DNA of 64,000 nucleotides from Rhodoferax sp. (GCF_025354435.1 NZ_JANXMU010000073.1:124001-188000); one strand, 5' to 3'. Positions 1 through 9,145 are shown, counted from the first letter of the stretch. Notes: generated by a model from the sequence alone, not told the origin. Made by a program: numbers and translations.

Positions 1-120
1 TCCGGCATGGACTGGGCGACGTTGGCCGCCGCGGGGGTATTGACCATCGTTCCAGGTGCCATCGTGATCTGGTTTGTGCGGAACTACATCGCAAAAGGTT
101 TTGCGATGGGCCGTGTGTGA
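1..120 (+). CDS. glpQ: C-terminal end of glycerol ABC transporter permease (GlpQ-like), partial
   Basis: The window opens inside a reading frame that runs 39 codons to a TGA at 118-120. The residues form one hydrophobic helix (around AAAGVLTIVPGAIVIWFV) followed by a short basic tail ending GFAMGRV, which is the usual end of a binding-protein-dependent permease of the MalG/UgpE type. The assignment to GlpQ rests on context: a DUF2160 GlpU gene begins 21 bases later and a GlpV-type binding protein follows, the order known from the Rhizobium glycerol operon glpSTPQUV. The 5' part lies outside the window, so identity is inferred mainly from the neighbours. Confidence 0.75.
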   Translation, partial: SGMDWATLAAAGVLTIVPGAIVIWFVRNYIAKGFAMGRV

Positions 121-141
121 TCCGACCAACAGGAGATTTGT

Positions 142-450
142 ATGTTTGAGTGGATGGCGTGGACCTTGCCGGTCGCAGTATTTTTTATCTGTATCGCTTT
201 AATGCTGGCGGGTATGACCGTGTGGGAGATCAAGTCGCCCACCACCTTGCGGCGCGGCTTTTTGCCAATGGAAACCACCCGTGGTGACCGCCTGTTCATT
301 GGCTTGCTGAGCGCGGCCTATGTGAATCTGGCTTTTGTGGGCCTGAGCGGTAAGTTTGCCGAGTGGTTCCAACTGGACGGAGATCCGTCGATCTGGATCA
401 GCTTTGTGGTGTCCATGGCGGTTTTGGCGCTGGTCATGCGCAAGGGTTAA
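142..450 (+). CDS. glpU: GlpU-like small integral membrane protein (DUF2160)
   Basis: A 102-residue protein with three predicted membrane helices at about residues 4-28, 50-70 and 82-99, and a polar loop with a Lys-Ser-Pro stretch between helices one and two. Size and pattern match the DUF2160 proteins called GlpU in glycerol ABC operons, where the protein is an accessory membrane component of unclear mechanism. The ATG at 142 has a good ribosome binding site, AGGAG at 131-135. It sits between the permease and the binding protein and is surely co-transcribed with them. Its exact role in transport is not known to me. Confidence 0.85.
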   Translation: MFEWMAWTLPVAVFFICIALMLAGMTVWEIKSPTTLRRGFLPMETTRGDRLFIGLLSAAYVNLAFVGLSGKFAEWFQLDGDPSIWISFVVSMAVLALVMRKG

Positions 451-540
451 ACAAGAAGTTTCCAGGATTCGGCTTTTATTTCCCCCAGAGCCGAGCAAGC
501 CTTTTGTCGAAATGGGGGTACACCAATGAGGAGACGAGAC

Positions 541-2271
541 ATGAAGATGCGTTATTCCATACTGGCCATTGCAGCGGCTTGCGCGCTGACCGGCCACGCT
601 TTTGCCGATGAGGCGGCGGCCAAAAAGTGGATCGACAGCGAGTTCCAGCCTTCGACCTTGAGCAAGGACAAGCAAGCGGCTGAAATGAAGTGGTTCATTG
701 AAGCCGCCAAGAAGCTGCAAGCCAAGGGCGTGAAGGAGATTTCGGTGGTGTCCGAGACCCTGACGACCCATGAGTACGAGTCGAAAACCTTGGCCAAGGC
801 GTTTGAAGAAATCACCGGCATCAAGGTCAAACACGACGTGATCCAAGAGGGCGACGTGGTCGAAAAACTGCAGACCTCGATGCAGTCGGGCAAGTCGATT
901 TACGACGGCTGGATTTCGGATTCGGACCTGATCGGCACACACTACCGCTACGGCAAGATTCTGGCGTTGTCCGACTACATGACCGGCACCGGCAAAGAGT
1001 TCACCAATCCAGACCTGGATTTGAAGGACTTCATCGGCACCAGCTTCACCACTGCGCCCGACAAGAAGATGTACCAACTGCCAGACCAGCAGTTTGCCAA
1101 CCTGTACTGGTTCCGTGCCGACCTGTTCGCGCGCCAGGACCTGAAAGACAAGTTCAAAGGCAAGTACGGCTACGACCTGGGTGTGCCACTGAACTGGAGC
1201 GCTTACGAAGACATCGCAGCGTTTTTCAGTGAAGACGTGAAGACCATCGACGGCAAGCCTATCTATGGCCACATGGACTACGGCAAAAAAGACCCGTCCC
1301 TGGGTTGGCGTTTCACCGATGCCTGGCTGTCCATGGCCGGTGCGGCCGACGTAGGCATTCCCAACGGCATGCCGATCGATGAGTGGGGCATCAAGGTGGC
1401 CGACGACAAGTGCACACCGGTGGGCGCATCGGTTTCGCGCGGCGGTGCCACCAATTCGCCCGCGGCCGTGTATGCCTTGACCAAGTACATCGACTGGATG
1501 AAGAAGTTCGCGCCCAAGGAGGCCATGGGTATGACCTTCGGTGAGTCTGGCCCGGTGCCTGCGCAAGGCCAGATTGCCCAGCAAATCTTCTGGTACACCG
1601 CGTTTACCGCCGATATGGTCAAGCCCGGTCTGCCCGTGGTGAACGCCGACGGCACACCCAAATGGCGCATGGCCCCCGGCCCGAATGGCCCGTACTGGAA
1701 GCCCGGCATGCAAAACGGCTACCAGGACGTGGGTTCGTGGACCTTCTTCAAGGACCACGATGCCAACAAAGTGGCGGCTGCCTGGCTGTACGCCCAGTTT
1801 GTGACCAGCAAGACCGTATCGTTGAAGAAGTCCATCACCGGCCTGACCTTCATCCGCGACAGCGATATCCGCGCCGACTACTTCACACAAAACGCCAATA
1901 AATATGGTGGTTTGATTGAGTTCTACCGCAGCCCGGCGCGCGTGGCCTGGACTCCCACCGGGACCAATGTGCCTGACTACCCCAAGCTGGCGCAGCTGTG
2001 GTGGAAGAATGTGGCCGAGGCTGTAACGGGCGAGAAGACGCCGCAAAAAGCCATGGACAACCTGGCCGACGAGATGGACAACGTGATGTCCCGCCTCGAA
2101 CGTGCGGGTATGGCCCATTGCGCCCCCAAGCTAACCCCCAAGGGCGATCCGAACAAGTACCTGAGCGATGCCCATGCCCCATGGAAGAAGCTGGCGAACG
2201 AAAAACCCAAGGGCGAAACCATTGCCTACGACACGCTGCTGAACGCATGGAAGAATGGCAAGGTCCGTTAA
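541..2271 (+). CDS. glpV: Glycerol ABC transporter periplasmic binding protein GlpV
   Basis: A 576-residue secreted binding protein that would deliver glycerol, or a related polyol, to the membrane permeases encoded just upstream. Residues 1-22 form a classic signal peptide ending Ala-Phe-Ala before Asp-Glu-Ala. The body is a family 1 extracellular solute-binding fold of the long glycerol type (about 570-580 residues). I chose ATG 541 over the in-frame ATG 526 because GAGGAGA at 528-534 is well placed for 541 and the signal peptide then starts with Met-Lys-Met-Arg. A 90-base gap separates it from glpU. The next gene, glpD, is beyond a strong terminator, so glpV ends the transporter operon. 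Confidence 0.9.
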   Translation: MKMRYSILAIAAACALTGHAFADEAAAKKWIDSEFQPSTLSKDKQAAEMKWFIEAAKKLQAKGVKEISVVSETLTTHEYESKTLAKAFEEITGIKVKHDVIQEGDVVEKLQTSMQSGKSIYDGWISDSDLIGTHYRYGKILALSDYMTGTGKEFTNPDLDLKDFIGTSFTTAPDKKMYQLPDQQFANLYWFRADLFARQDLKDKFKGKYGYDLGVPLNWSAYEDIAAFFSEDVKTIDGKPIYGHMDYGKKDPSLGWRFTDAWLSMAGAADVGIPNGMPIDEWGIKVADDKCTPVGASVSRGGATNSPAAVYALTKYIDWMKKFAPKEAMGMTFGESGPVPAQGQIAQQIFWYTAFTADMVKPGLPVVNADGTPKWRMAPGPNGPYWKPGMQNGYQDVGSWTFFKDHDANKVAAAWLYAQFVTSKTVSLKKSITGLTFIRDSDIRADYFTQNANKYGGLIEFYRSPARVAWTPTGTNVPDYPKLAQLWWKNVAEAVTGEKTPQKAMDNLADEMDNVMSRLERAGMAHCAPKLTPKGDPNKYLSDAHAPWKKLANEKPKGETIAYDTLLNAWKNGKVR

Positions 2272-2361
2272 CGTGCAAGCACTTTCATGCCTTGGGATGC
2301 TTTGCACCCAGTGCATGCAGTGGAAAGCGTTAACACAGATGCCATAAGCTTTATGCGTCTC

Positions 2362-2394
2362 GCCGCGTGGACTCTGTACACGCGGCTTTTTTTT
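2362..2394 (+). terminator. Intrinsic terminator after glpV
   Basis: A perfect 8-base-pair stem (GCCGCGTG at 2362-2369 with CACGCGGC at 2379-2386), a 9-base loop and a run of eight T residues at 2387-2394. This is a textbook Rho-independent terminator, and it separates the transporter operon from glpD. Confidence 0.93.
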
Positions 2395-2448
2395 GAGCCC
2401 GGCATGCTTCGCGCTTGGTGGGTTTGTTTGATTGGTGAAATTTAGGTT

Positions 2449-4047
2449 ATGACACTCGCATCTCCACCCCTGGCTACCTTGCGTTCTGCATTGATGGCGC
2501 AATTGACCGCCCCCGCCCGCTTTGATGTGGTGGTGATTGGTGGTGGGGCCACTGGCCTGGGCGTGGCGCTGGATGCCGCTGCGCGGGGCTTCAGCGTGGC
2601 TCTGGTCGAGTCACACGACTTTGCCAAAGGCACCTCGTCGCGGGCGACCAAGCTGGTGCACGGCGGCGTACGCTATCTGGCCCAGGGCAACATCGCCTTG
2701 GTGCGCGAGGCGCTGCACGAGCGCACCACGCTGCTGCACAACGCGCCGCATCTGGCCCAGCCGCTGGCCTTTGTGATGCCCTCGTACAAGTTACTGGATA
2801 CGCCGTTTTACGGCATTGGTTTGAAGATGTACGATGCCTTGGCAGGCAAGGCTGGCTTGGGCCCCACAGAATTTTTAGGGCGCAATAAAACCCTGCAGTA
2901 CTTGCCTACCGTCCAGGCCCAGGGCCTCAAGGGCGGCGTAAAGTACTGGGATGGTCAATTTGACGATGCGCGGTTGGCCCTGGTGCTGGCCCGCACGGCC
3001 GCCGCCCACGGTGCGGTGGTGGTCAATTACTGCGCCGCCACCGGTTTGCTGCATGAAGACGGCAAAGTTGCCGGTGTGCACTGCGAAGACCGTGAAACCG
3101 GTGCCAAGATCACACTGCGGGCGGGCTGCGTAGTGAACGCCACCGGTGTCTGGGTCGATGCATTCCGCCAGCAAGACGGTGAAGCTACGGGCCGGGTGGC
3201 CAAACCCATGGTGGCCCCCAGCCAGGGCGTACACATCGTGGTGGACCGTGAATTTCTACCCGGCGACCACGCCATGCTGGTACCCAAAACGGCCGATGGC
3301 CGTGTGCTGTTCGCCGTGCCTTGGCTAGGCAAAGTCATTCTGGGCACCACCGACACGCCGCGCGAAGACCTGGCTCGCGAGCCGCGGCCTTTCAAGGAAG
3401 AAGTGGAGTTCATCCTGAGTGAGTCCGCCCGCTATCTCAGCCGCGCCCCTACGCGTGCCGATGTGAAAAGCGTCTGGGTCGGCCTGCGTCCGCTGGTCAA
3501 GCCACAGGATGACGATGGCGGTAACACCAAAGGTATCAGCCGCGAGCACACGGTATTGGTCAGTAAAAGCGGCCTCGTCACCGTGACCGGCGGCAAGTGG
3601 ACTACCTACCGCGCCATGGCCGAGGACGTGCTGGACAAATGTTTTGACGCGCATCTGCTGCAACCGCGCAAGCCTGGCACAACTTCCACTTTGCGCTTGG
3701 TGGGGGCCGGTGTGGCCGTAGATGCCCAGCGCCCCAAAATCAGTGACGCGCCCGGTCTGCATGCCTACGGCACAGAGCAGCCCATCGTCCAGACCTTACC
3801 CGGTGGAGATCGTTGGCTGGGCGGTGGGGTCACCGAGGGCATGGTACGTTTTGCGGCGCGTTTTGAATACGCCCGTACCGTGGAAGATGTGCTGGCTCGG
3901 CGCAGTCGCTTGCTCTTCCTCGACGCACGGTTGGCCGCCACGTTGGCCCCGGCGGTAGCCGCAATCCTGCAAGAAGAAACCGGTGTCGATCCTCAAACCG
4001 ATGCATTTGTTGCTTTGGCGCAACTCTATGTGACCCTGCCCGCGTGA
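2449..4047 (+). CDS. glpD: Aerobic glycerol-3-phosphate dehydrogenase
   Basis: A 532-residue FAD enzyme that oxidises sn-glycerol 3-phosphate to dihydroxyacetone phosphate at the cytoplasmic membrane and passes electrons to quinone. The dinucleotide-binding motif DVVVIGGGATGLG lies at about residues 26-38, followed by the family sequence GTSSRATKLVHGGVRYL and, later, the TGGKWTTYR motif typical of GlpD. Length fits the family. The ATG at 2449 has only a weak ribosome binding site; ATG 2494 (Met-Ala-Gln-Leu) is a possible alternative that keeps the FAD motif. It follows the glpV terminator and is translationally coupled to the downstream phosphatase gene. Confidence 0.96.
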   Translation: MTLASPPLATLRSALMAQLTAPARFDVVVIGGGATGLGVALDAAARGFSVALVESHDFAKGTSSRATKLVHGGVRYLAQGNIALVREALHERTTLLHNAPHLAQPLAFVMPSYKLLDTPFYGIGLKMYDALAGKAGLGPTEFLGRNKTLQYLPTVQAQGLKGGVKYWDGQFDDARLALVLARTAAAHGAVVVNYCAATGLLHEDGKVAGVHCEDRETGAKITLRAGCVVNATGVWVDAFRQQDGEATGRVAKPMVAPSQGVHIVVDREFLPGDHAMLVPKTADGRVLFAVPWLGKVILGTTDTPREDLAREPRPFKEEVEFILSESARYLSRAPTRADVKSVWVGLRPLVKPQDDDGGNTKGISREHTVLVSKSGLVTVTGGKWTTYRAMAEDVLDKCFDAHLLQPRKPGTTSTLRLVGAGVAVDAQRPKISDAPGLHAYGTEQPIVQTLPGGDRWLGGGVTEGMVRFAARFEYARTVEDVLARRSRLLFLDARLAATLAPAVAAILQEETGVDPQTDAFVALAQLYVTLPA

Positions 4048-4862
4048 AGCCCCTGGCGCAATGGCCGCTGGCGGCGCGGCGTGGCCTGGTGGGCGTACTG
4101 ACCGACATCGACGACACCCTGACGACCGATGGAGCCATCACCGCCGATGCACTGCAGGCCTTGGCGGACCTGAAGGCAGCGGGTTTAGTCGTGATTGCCA
4201 TCACCGGCCGCCCTGTGGCTTGGAGCGAGCCCTTTGCGTGTACCTGGCCGGTCGATGCGATCGTGGCAGAAAATGGTGCTGTTGCGCTTCAAAATTTAAG
4301 CCAAATCGGCCTCCAGCATAGGTGCTGTCTGCACGAACAGCTATCAAAACTGTATATCCAGGATGCCGCTACGCGTCGCACCAACTTTGCACGCATGCAG
4401 CAAGTTGCGCAGCGGGTACTGGCTGAAGTGCCCGGGGCCCAGTTGTCAGAGGACTCCCTAGGGCGTGAAACCGACATCGCCATCGACCACAGCGAATTTA
4501 CCCAACTGCCATCCGACAAGATCGCCCAGGTCGTGGCAATTTTGCAATCTGAGGGCATGCACGCCACGATCAGCTCCATCCATATCAATGGCTGGTATGG
4601 CGGGCATGACAAATGGGTGGGGGCATGCTGGATCGTCAAGACCTTGCTGGGGCGCGACATGGCCGCAGAGCGCGATCTCTGGGCCTACGTGGGCGACTCC
4701 ACCAACGACCAACGTATGTTTGACGCCTTGCCAAACAGTATCGGTGTCGCCAATGTGCGCAGATTTGAATCGCAGATGGCTTGCAAACCCCGTTACATCA
4801 CCTTCAAGGAGCGGGGTGCGGGCTTTGCAGAGGTGGCTTTTGCCGTGTTGGCCGCGCGCTGA
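4044..4862 (+). CDS. HAD-superfamily phosphatase, subfamily IIB, coupled to glpD
   Basis: A 272-residue HAD hydrolase. Motif I is DIDDT at residues 21-25 (nucleophile Asp21, acid Asp23), motif II the Thr of AITGRP near residue 54, and motif IV GDSTND at 217-222. The AENGAV segment near 75-80 is typical of IIB members that act on sugar or polyol phosphates. The GTG start at 4044 overlaps the glpD stop (GTGA), so the two are co-translated. A role in removing phosphate from glycerol-derived intermediates is inference only. Residues about 83-103 are encoded by a copy of the palindromic repeat that elsewhere sits between genes, so this region is probably a recent insertion in the cap domain. Confidence 0.85.
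   Translation: MKPLAQWPLAARRGLVGVLTDIDDTLTTDGAITADALQALADLKAAGLVVIAITGRPVAWSEPFACTWPVDAIVAENGAVALQNLSQIGLQHRCCLHEQLSKLYIQDAATRRTNFARMQQVAQRVLAEVPGAQLSEDSLGRETDIAIDHSEFTQLPSDKIAQVVAILQSEGMHATISSIHINGWYGGHDKWVGACWIVKTLLGRDMAAERDLWAYVGDSTNDQRMFDALPNSIGVANVRRFESQMACKPRYITFKERGAGFAEVAFAVLAAR
4284..4353 (-). repeat. Palindromic repeat A, copy inside the HAD phosphatase gene
   Basis: Read on the minus strand this stretch matches the repeat A family: a tagctg-type left part, a central imperfect palindrome, then GGAGGCC, a Tttggcttaaattt-type tail. The tail is nearly identical to the copy at 37439-37504. It is the only copy seen inside a gene. The surrounding reading frame stays open because the position that is TAG in the hutD copy is CAG here. 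Confidence 0.8.
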
Positions 4863-4895
4863 TGGCGCTCATTGGTGGTTTTTCTTGGCAGGGTG

Positions 4896-4924
4896 TTGAC
4901 GTGTTGTCAAATACTCTGCATAAT
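4896..4924 (+). promoter_or_regulatory. Sigma-70 promoter for the rplN-rplQ operon
   Basis: TTGACG at 4896-4901, a 17-base spacer and CATAAT at 4919-4924, that is 5/6 matches to both consensus hexamers with ideal spacing. A leader of about 135 bases follows before the rplN start at 5067. It is the only strong promoter seen ahead of the ribosomal genes. Confidence 0.85.
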
Positions 4925-5066
4925 CGAAGGCTTCGCTCCTAAAAAGCGATGCTTCTGCCCAAAGGAAGCGCTATGAGTGGTTTGTAGCGTGGACGACGGG
5001 CCCAAGACTGATCAGGCGAGCTGGTGATAAACCGGTTCAACTGATGCAAGTTGGGAAAACATAGAC

Positions 5067-5435
5067 ATGATCCAAACTGAATCCCGGTTAGATGTTGCCG
5101 ACAATACTGGCGCGAAATCCGTTCTCTGCATCAAGGTGCTGGGCGGGTCCAAGCGTCGCTATGCAAGCGTTGGCGACGTCATCAAAGTGAGCATTAAAGA
5201 AGCCGCTCCACGTGGTCGCGTCAAAAAAGGCGAGATCTATAGTGCAGTGGTGGTGCGCACGGCCAAAGGCATTCGTCGTGCAGACGGTTCGCTGGTCAAA
5301 TTCGACGGCAACGCAGCAGTGTTGCTCAACGCAAAGCTGGAGCCCATTGGCACCCGCATCTTTGGACCCGTGACGCGTGAATTGCGTACCGAAAAGTTCA
5401 TGAAGATCGTGTCCCTGGCTCCTGAAGTTCTGTAA
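5067..5435 (+). CDS. rplN: 50S ribosomal protein L14
   Basis: A 122-residue protein, the normal length of L14, starting [17 protein letters not shown] and containing the conserved [12 protein letters not shown] segment. L14 binds 23S rRNA at the interface with the small subunit, near the L19 and bS6 region, and is essential. It is the first gene of the cluster here: the S10-operon genes that precede rplN in many bacteria (rplP, rpmC, rpsQ) are not present upstream, where glpD and a phosphatase gene are found. rplX follows after nine bases. Confidence 0.98.
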   Translation: MIQTESRLDVADNTGAKSVLCIKVLGGSKRRYASVGDVIKVSIKEAAPRGRVKKGEIYSAVVVRTAKGIRRADGSLVKFDGNAAVLLNAKLEPIGTRIFGPVTRELRTEKFMKIVSLAPEVL

Positions 5436-5444
5436 GGACGCAAC

Positions 5445-5765
5445 ATGAACAAAATTCGCAAAGGCGACCAAGTCGTTGTGCTCACCGGCCGCGACAAAGG
5501 CAAGCGCGGCACTGTGGCGCTGCGTAAAGATGACTCGTACCTGTTGGTCGATGGCATCAATATGGTCAAGAAGCACGCTAAACCGAATCCCATGAAGGGC
5601 GAGGCAGGCGGCATTATTGAAAAGAATATGCCCATTCACCAGTCCAACGTAGCCATCTTTAATGCGGCTACCGGCAAGGCTGATCGTGTTGGAATCAAGT
5701 TGCTGGCAGATGGCAAGCGCACACGCGTTTACAAGTCTAGCGGCGAAGAAATCAAGGTTGCATGA
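5445..5765 (+). CDS. rplX: 50S ribosomal protein L24
   Basis: A 106-residue L24 with an N-terminal KOW motif ([20 protein letters not shown]) and the C-terminal extension common in betaproteobacteria. L24 is an assembly initiator that binds domain I of 23S rRNA. It begins nine bases after rplN with the ribosome binding site AAGGA at 5433-5437 and ends three bases before the preferred rplE start. Confidence 0.98.
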   Translation: MNKIRKGDQVVVLTGRDKGKRGTVALRKDDSYLLVDGINMVKKHAKPNPMKGEAGGIIEKNMPIHQSNVAIFNAATGKADRVGIKLLADGKRTRVYKSSGEEIKVA

Positions 5766-5767
5766 GC

Positions 5768-6307
5768 ATGGCACGTCTACAACAACTCTATCGCGACAAG
5801 GTTGCTCCTGATCTGATGGCCAAGTTTGGCTACACCTCGCCGATGCAAGTTCCTCGCTTTACCAAGATCACCCTGAATATGGGTGTGAGCGAAGCGGTAT
5901 CCGACAAGAAGGTCATTGACAACGCAGTTGCCGACTTGACCAAGATTGCCGGCCAGCGCCCAGTCGTGACCAAGGCTAAGAAGGCTATTGCGGGTTTCAA
6001 AATCCGTGAAGGCCAGGCCATCGGTTGCATGGTGACTTTGCGCGGCGTGCAGATGTTTGAGTTCCTGGATCGTTTCGTCACCGTGGCTCTGCCCCGTGTA
6101 CGTGACTTCCGTGGTATCTCTGGTCGTGCTTTTGATGGCCGTGGTAATTACAACATCGGCGTGAAAGAGCAGATCATTTTTCCTGAAATCGAGTACGACA
6201 AGGTTGATGCCTTGCGCGGTCTCAATATCAGCATCACGACAACGGCCAAGAATGACGAAGAGTGCAAAGCACTGCTCGCCGGGTTCCGTTTTCCGTTCAA
6301 GAACTGA
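5768..6307 (+). CDS. rplE: 50S ribosomal protein L5
   Basis: L5 binds 5S rRNA and contacts the P-site tRNA. I place the start at ATG 5768 ([12 protein letters not shown]), which gives 179 residues, the usual length in this group. An ATG two codons earlier, at 5762, overlaps the rplX stop as ATGA and would add Met-Ser, so translational coupling may use it instead. The family motifs [18 protein letters not shown] and the [19 protein letters not shown] region are present. Confidence 0.97.
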   Translation: MARLQQLYRDKVAPDLMAKFGYTSPMQVPRFTKITLNMGVSEAVSDKKVIDNAVADLTKIAGQRPVVTKAKKAIAGFKIREGQAIGCMVTLRGVQMFEFLDRFVTVALPRVRDFRGISGRAFDGRGNYNIGVKEQIIFPEIEYDKVDALRGLNISITTTAKNDEECKALLAGFRFPFKN

Positions 6308-6315
6308 GGTGACGT

Positions 6316-6621
6316 GTGGCTAAACAAGCTCTGATTCAGCGTGAACTCAAGCGTGACCAATTGGTTGCCAAGTACGCAGCAAAACACGCAGAGTTGAAAG
6401 CAATTTCGACCGATGCCAAGAAGACCGACGACGAGCGTGCTGCGGCGCGCTTGGCTTTGCAAAAGCTTCCACGCAATGCAAACCCGACGCGCCAACGTAA
6501 CCGTTGCGCCATCACGGGTCGTCCTCGTGGAACATTCCGTCAGTTTGGTCTGGCTCGCGCAAAAATTCGCGAACTGGCTTTTGCTGGCGATATCCCCGGT
6601 ATGGTCAAGGCCAGCTGGTAA
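6316..6621 (+). CDS. rpsN: 30S ribosomal protein S14, zinc-independent form
   Basis: A 101-residue S14 of the long type that lacks the CxxC pairs of the zinc-binding form. The basic segment ending in [20 protein letters not shown] is diagnostic. Translation starts at GTG 6316. S14 sits in the head of the small subunit. It lies in the usual place between rplE and rpsH. Confidence 0.98.
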   Translation: MAKQALIQRELKRDQLVAKYAAKHAELKAISTDAKKTDDERAAARLALQKLPRNANPTRQRNRCAITGRPRGTFRQFGLARAKIRELAFAGDIPGMVKASW

Positions 6622-6642
6622 GTAAGGCAGGAGAACCTAAAC

Positions 6643-7038
6643 ATGAGTATGAGTGATCCCATCGCCGACTTGCTGACTCGCATCCGCAACGCGCAAATGG
6701 TGGCCAAAACGACTGTATCGATTCCTTCATCCAAAGTGAAGGTCGCGATTGCCCAAGTCTTGAAAGACGAGGGCTACATTGACGGCTTCCAGGTGAAAAC
6801 CGAAGCTGGCAAAAGCGAACTAGAAATTACCTTGAAATATTACGCCGGTCGCCCTGTGATCGAACGTATTGAGCGCGTTAGCCGTCCCGGCTTACGTGTT
6901 TATAAAGGCCACGGCGCCATTCCTCAAGTCATGAATGGCTTGGGTGTGGCAATTGTTACCACTCCGCAAGGCGTGATGACGGACCGCAAAGCCCGCGCAA
7001 CCGGTATCGGTGGCGAAGTCTTGTGCTACGTCGCTTAA
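6643..7038 (+). CDS. rpsH: 30S ribosomal protein S8
   Basis: A 131-residue S8 beginning [18 protein letters not shown] with the conserved RPGLRVYKG and [13 protein letters not shown] segments near the end. S8 binds helix 21 of 16S rRNA; in E. coli it also represses the spc operon by binding its mRNA near rplE. Whether that feedback exists here cannot be read from the sequence alone. Confidence 0.98.
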   Translation: MSMSDPIADLLTRIRNAQMVAKTTVSIPSSKVKVAIAQVLKDEGYIDGFQVKTEAGKSELEITLKYYAGRPVIERIERVSRPGLRVYKGHGAIPQVMNGLGVAIVTTPQGVMTDRKARATGIGGEVLCYVA

Positions 7039-7054
7039 GCAGGAGAACTAGCAA

Positions 7055-7588
7055 ATGTCTCGCGTAGGAAAAATGCCTGTTGCTATCCCCGCTGGTGTGG
7101 ATGTGGCAATCAAGGACGACCAAATTAATGTCAAGGGCACCGGCGGTTCGCTGTCGTTGACCCAAAATGCGCTGGTGACCGTGACCAATGATGCTGGCAA
7201 ACTCACGTTTGCCCCCGCCAACGAGTCCCGTGAAGCCAATGCCATGTCGGGCACCATGCGTCAGCTGGTGAACAATATGGTCGTCGGTGTGACCAAGGGT
7301 TTCGAGAAGAAGCTGAACCTGGTTGGCGTGGGCTACAAAGCCGCCGCCCAAGGTGCAAAGCTGAACTTGGCCGTGGGTTACTCCCACCCCGTCAATATCG
7401 ACATGCCTGCTGGCATCACCGTTGCGACCCCCACCCCGACAGAAATTCTGATCAAGGGTGCGGACCGCCAACGTGTGGGCCAAGTGGCTGCTGAGATTCG
7501 TGCGATCCGTCCTCCCGAGCCTTACAAGGGCAAGGGCATCCGTTATTCGGATGAGAAGATCACGATCAAAGAAACCAAGAAGAAATAA
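7055..7588 (+). CDS. rplF: 50S ribosomal protein L6
   Basis: A 177-residue L6 with its two repeated alpha/beta domains. The C-terminal RNA-binding motif around [13 protein letters not shown] is intact. L6 binds near the sarcin-ricin loop of 23S rRNA. AGGAG stands ahead of the ATG at 7055. It sits in normal spc order between rpsH and rplR. Confidence 0.98.
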   Translation: MSRVGKMPVAIPAGVDVAIKDDQINVKGTGGSLSLTQNALVTVTNDAGKLTFAPANESREANAMSGTMRQLVNNMVVGVTKGFEKKLNLVGVGYKAAAQGAKLNLAVGYSHPVNIDMPAGITVATPTPTEILIKGADRQRVGQVAAEIRAIRPPEPYKGKGIRYSDEKITIKETKKK

Positions 7589-7599
7589 GGAGCCGCAAC

Positions 7600-7965
7600 A
7601 TGTTGACCAAAAAAGAACAGCGTCTCCGTCGTGCGCGTCAAACCCGCATCCGTATTGCAACCCAAGGCGTTGCACGCCTGACGGTGAACCGTACCAACTT
7701 GCACATCTACGCCAGCGTTATTTCTGGCGACGGTGCCAAGATTCTGGCTAGCGCATCGACCGCCGAAGCGGCTGTGCGCAAAGAGCTGGGCGGCGCTGGC
7801 AAGGGTGGCAACACCACCGCAGCACAAGCCATTGGCAAGCTGATTGCTGAAAAAGCAAAAGCAGCTGGTGTTGAAAAAGTAGCGTTTGATCGCTCAGGTT
7901 TTGCGTACCACGGACGCGTCAAGGCGCTTGCCGATGCTGCCCGCGAAGCTGGCTTGCAGTTCTAA
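7600..7965 (+). CDS. rplR: 50S ribosomal protein L18
   Basis: A 121-residue L18, a 5S rRNA-binding protein that acts with L5. It begins [19 protein letters not shown], has the conserved [20 protein letters not shown] end and follows rplF by eleven bases with AAGGAG just upstream. Confidence 0.98.
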   Translation: MLTKKEQRLRRARQTRIRIATQGVARLTVNRTNLHIYASVISGDGAKILASASTAEAAVRKELGGAGKGGNTTAAQAIGKLIAEKAKAAGVEKVAFDRSGFAYHGRVKALADAAREAGLQF

Positions 7966-7982
7966 GCAGATCGGAATAAATC

Positions 7983-8507
7983 ATGGCTAAAGTTCAAGGG
8001 AAAATGCAGGGTAAGGCTGAAGGGCCTGAAGACGGCCTGCGTGAAAAGATGATCGCGGTCAACCGCGTTACCAAAGTGGTCAAGGGTGGCCGTATTCTTG
8101 GTTTCGCAGCTTTGACCGTGGTAGGTGATGGCGAAGGCCGCGTTGGTATGGGCAAGGGCAAGTCGAAAGAAGTGCCTGCTGCTGTGCAAAAAGCGATGGA
8201 AGAAGCCCGCCGCAATATGGTGAAGGTCACACTGAAAAACGGTTCCGTTTTCCACAAAGTGACTGGCCAACATGGCGCAGCCAACGTGATGATGGCGCCA
8301 GCCCCCAAGGGTACCGGCATCATTGCAGGCGGCCCTATGCGCGCAGTGTTTGAAGTGATGGGTATCACCGATATCGTGGCCAAGAGCCATGGTTCGTCGA
8401 ACCCTTACAACATGGTGCGTGCCACCTTGGATGCATTGCGTAATTCGACCACTCCCTCGGACATTGCTGCCAAGCGCGGCAAAAACGTCGAAGAAATATT
8501 CGTCTGA
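7983..8507 (+). CDS. rpsE: 30S ribosomal protein S5
   Basis: A 174-residue S5 with the N-terminal double-stranded-RNA-binding S5 domain ([19 protein letters not shown]) and the C-terminal S5 fold containing [20 protein letters not shown]5 contributes to decoding accuracy and to helicase activity at the mRNA entry channel. Start ATG 7983 fits the family. Confidence 0.98.
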   Translation: MAKVQGKMQGKAEGPEDGLREKMIAVNRVTKVVKGGRILGFAALTVVGDGEGRVGMGKGKSKEVPAAVQKAMEEARRNMVKVTLKNGSVFHKVTGQHGAANVMMAPAPKGTGIIAGGPMRAVFEVMGITDIVAKSHGSSNPYNMVRATLDALRNSTTPSDIAAKRGKNVEEIFV

Positions 8508-8521
8508 GCAAGGTTATCCAA

Positions 8522-8704
8522 ATGACAACGCAACAAACACTCAAAGTGACGCTGGTTCGCAGCCCGATTGGTACCAAAGAATCGCACCGTGCAACCGTTC
8601 GTGGCTTGGGTCTGCGCAAGATTCGCAGCGTAAGCGAACTGCAAGACACGCCCGAAGTCCGCGGCATGATCAACAAGATCAGTTATCTGGTCAAAATCAT
8701 CTAA
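8522..8704 (+). CDS. rpmD: 50S ribosomal protein L30
   Basis: A 60-residue L30 with the typical [19 protein letters not shown] beginning and HHH-like beta-alpha-beta fold expected for the family. It is a small 23S rRNA-binding protein lying between rpsE and rplO as in most bacteria. Confidence 0.97.
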   Translation: MTTQQTLKVTLVRSPIGTKESHRATVRGLGLRKIRSVSELQDTPEVRGMINKISYLVKII

Positions 8705-8713
8705 GGATTGACG

Positions 8714-9145
8714 ATGGAACTCAATGGCATTAAGCCCGCAGCGGGTGCAAAGCACGCCAAGCGTCGCGTTGGTCGCGGCATTGGCTCTGGCCTGGGCAAG
8801 ACCTCTGGTCGTGGCCACAAGGGTCAAAAATCCCGTGCAGGCGGCTACCACAAGGTCGGTTTTGAAGGCGGTCAAATGCCTATGCAACGCCGTTTGCCTA
8901 AGCGTGGTTTCAAATCGCATTTGCTGAAGTACAACGCCGAGGTCACTCTGGAAGCGCTGGAAAAGCTGGGCTTGTCTGAAGTAGACGGTCTGGCACTGAA
9001 GCAAGCAGGTTTGATCTCTCAGATGGCTAAGGTCATCAAGGTGATCAAGACCGGCGAACTGACTAAGGCGATCAAGTTCACAGGTATTGGTGCTACGGCA
9101 GCAGCCAAGGTGGCTATTGAAGCCGCCGGTGGCAGCCTGGTTTAA
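8714..9145 (+). CDS. rplO: 50S ribosomal protein L15
   Basis: A 143-residue L15 from ATG 8714 ([20 protein letters not shown]); a TTG six bases earlier is in frame but unlikely because TAAGGA at 8702-8707 serves the ATG. The glycine- and arginine-rich N-terminal extension that threads into the 50S core is present, followed by the globular domain. It is an assembly protein binding 23S rRNA. Confidence 0.97.
   Translation: MELNGIKPAAGAKHAKRRVGRGIGSGLGKTSGRGHKGQKSRAGGYHKVGFEGGQMPMQRRLPKRGFKSHLLKYNAEVTLEALEKLGLSEVDGLALKQAGLISQMAKVIKVIKTGELTKAIKFTGIGATAAAKVAIEAAGGSLV

Noticed and set aside
199-2118. A 639-codon open frame on the minus strand opposite glpU-glpV
   Set aside because: It lies antisense to two well-supported genes, has no recognisable domain, and reflects codon bias of the plus-strand genes.
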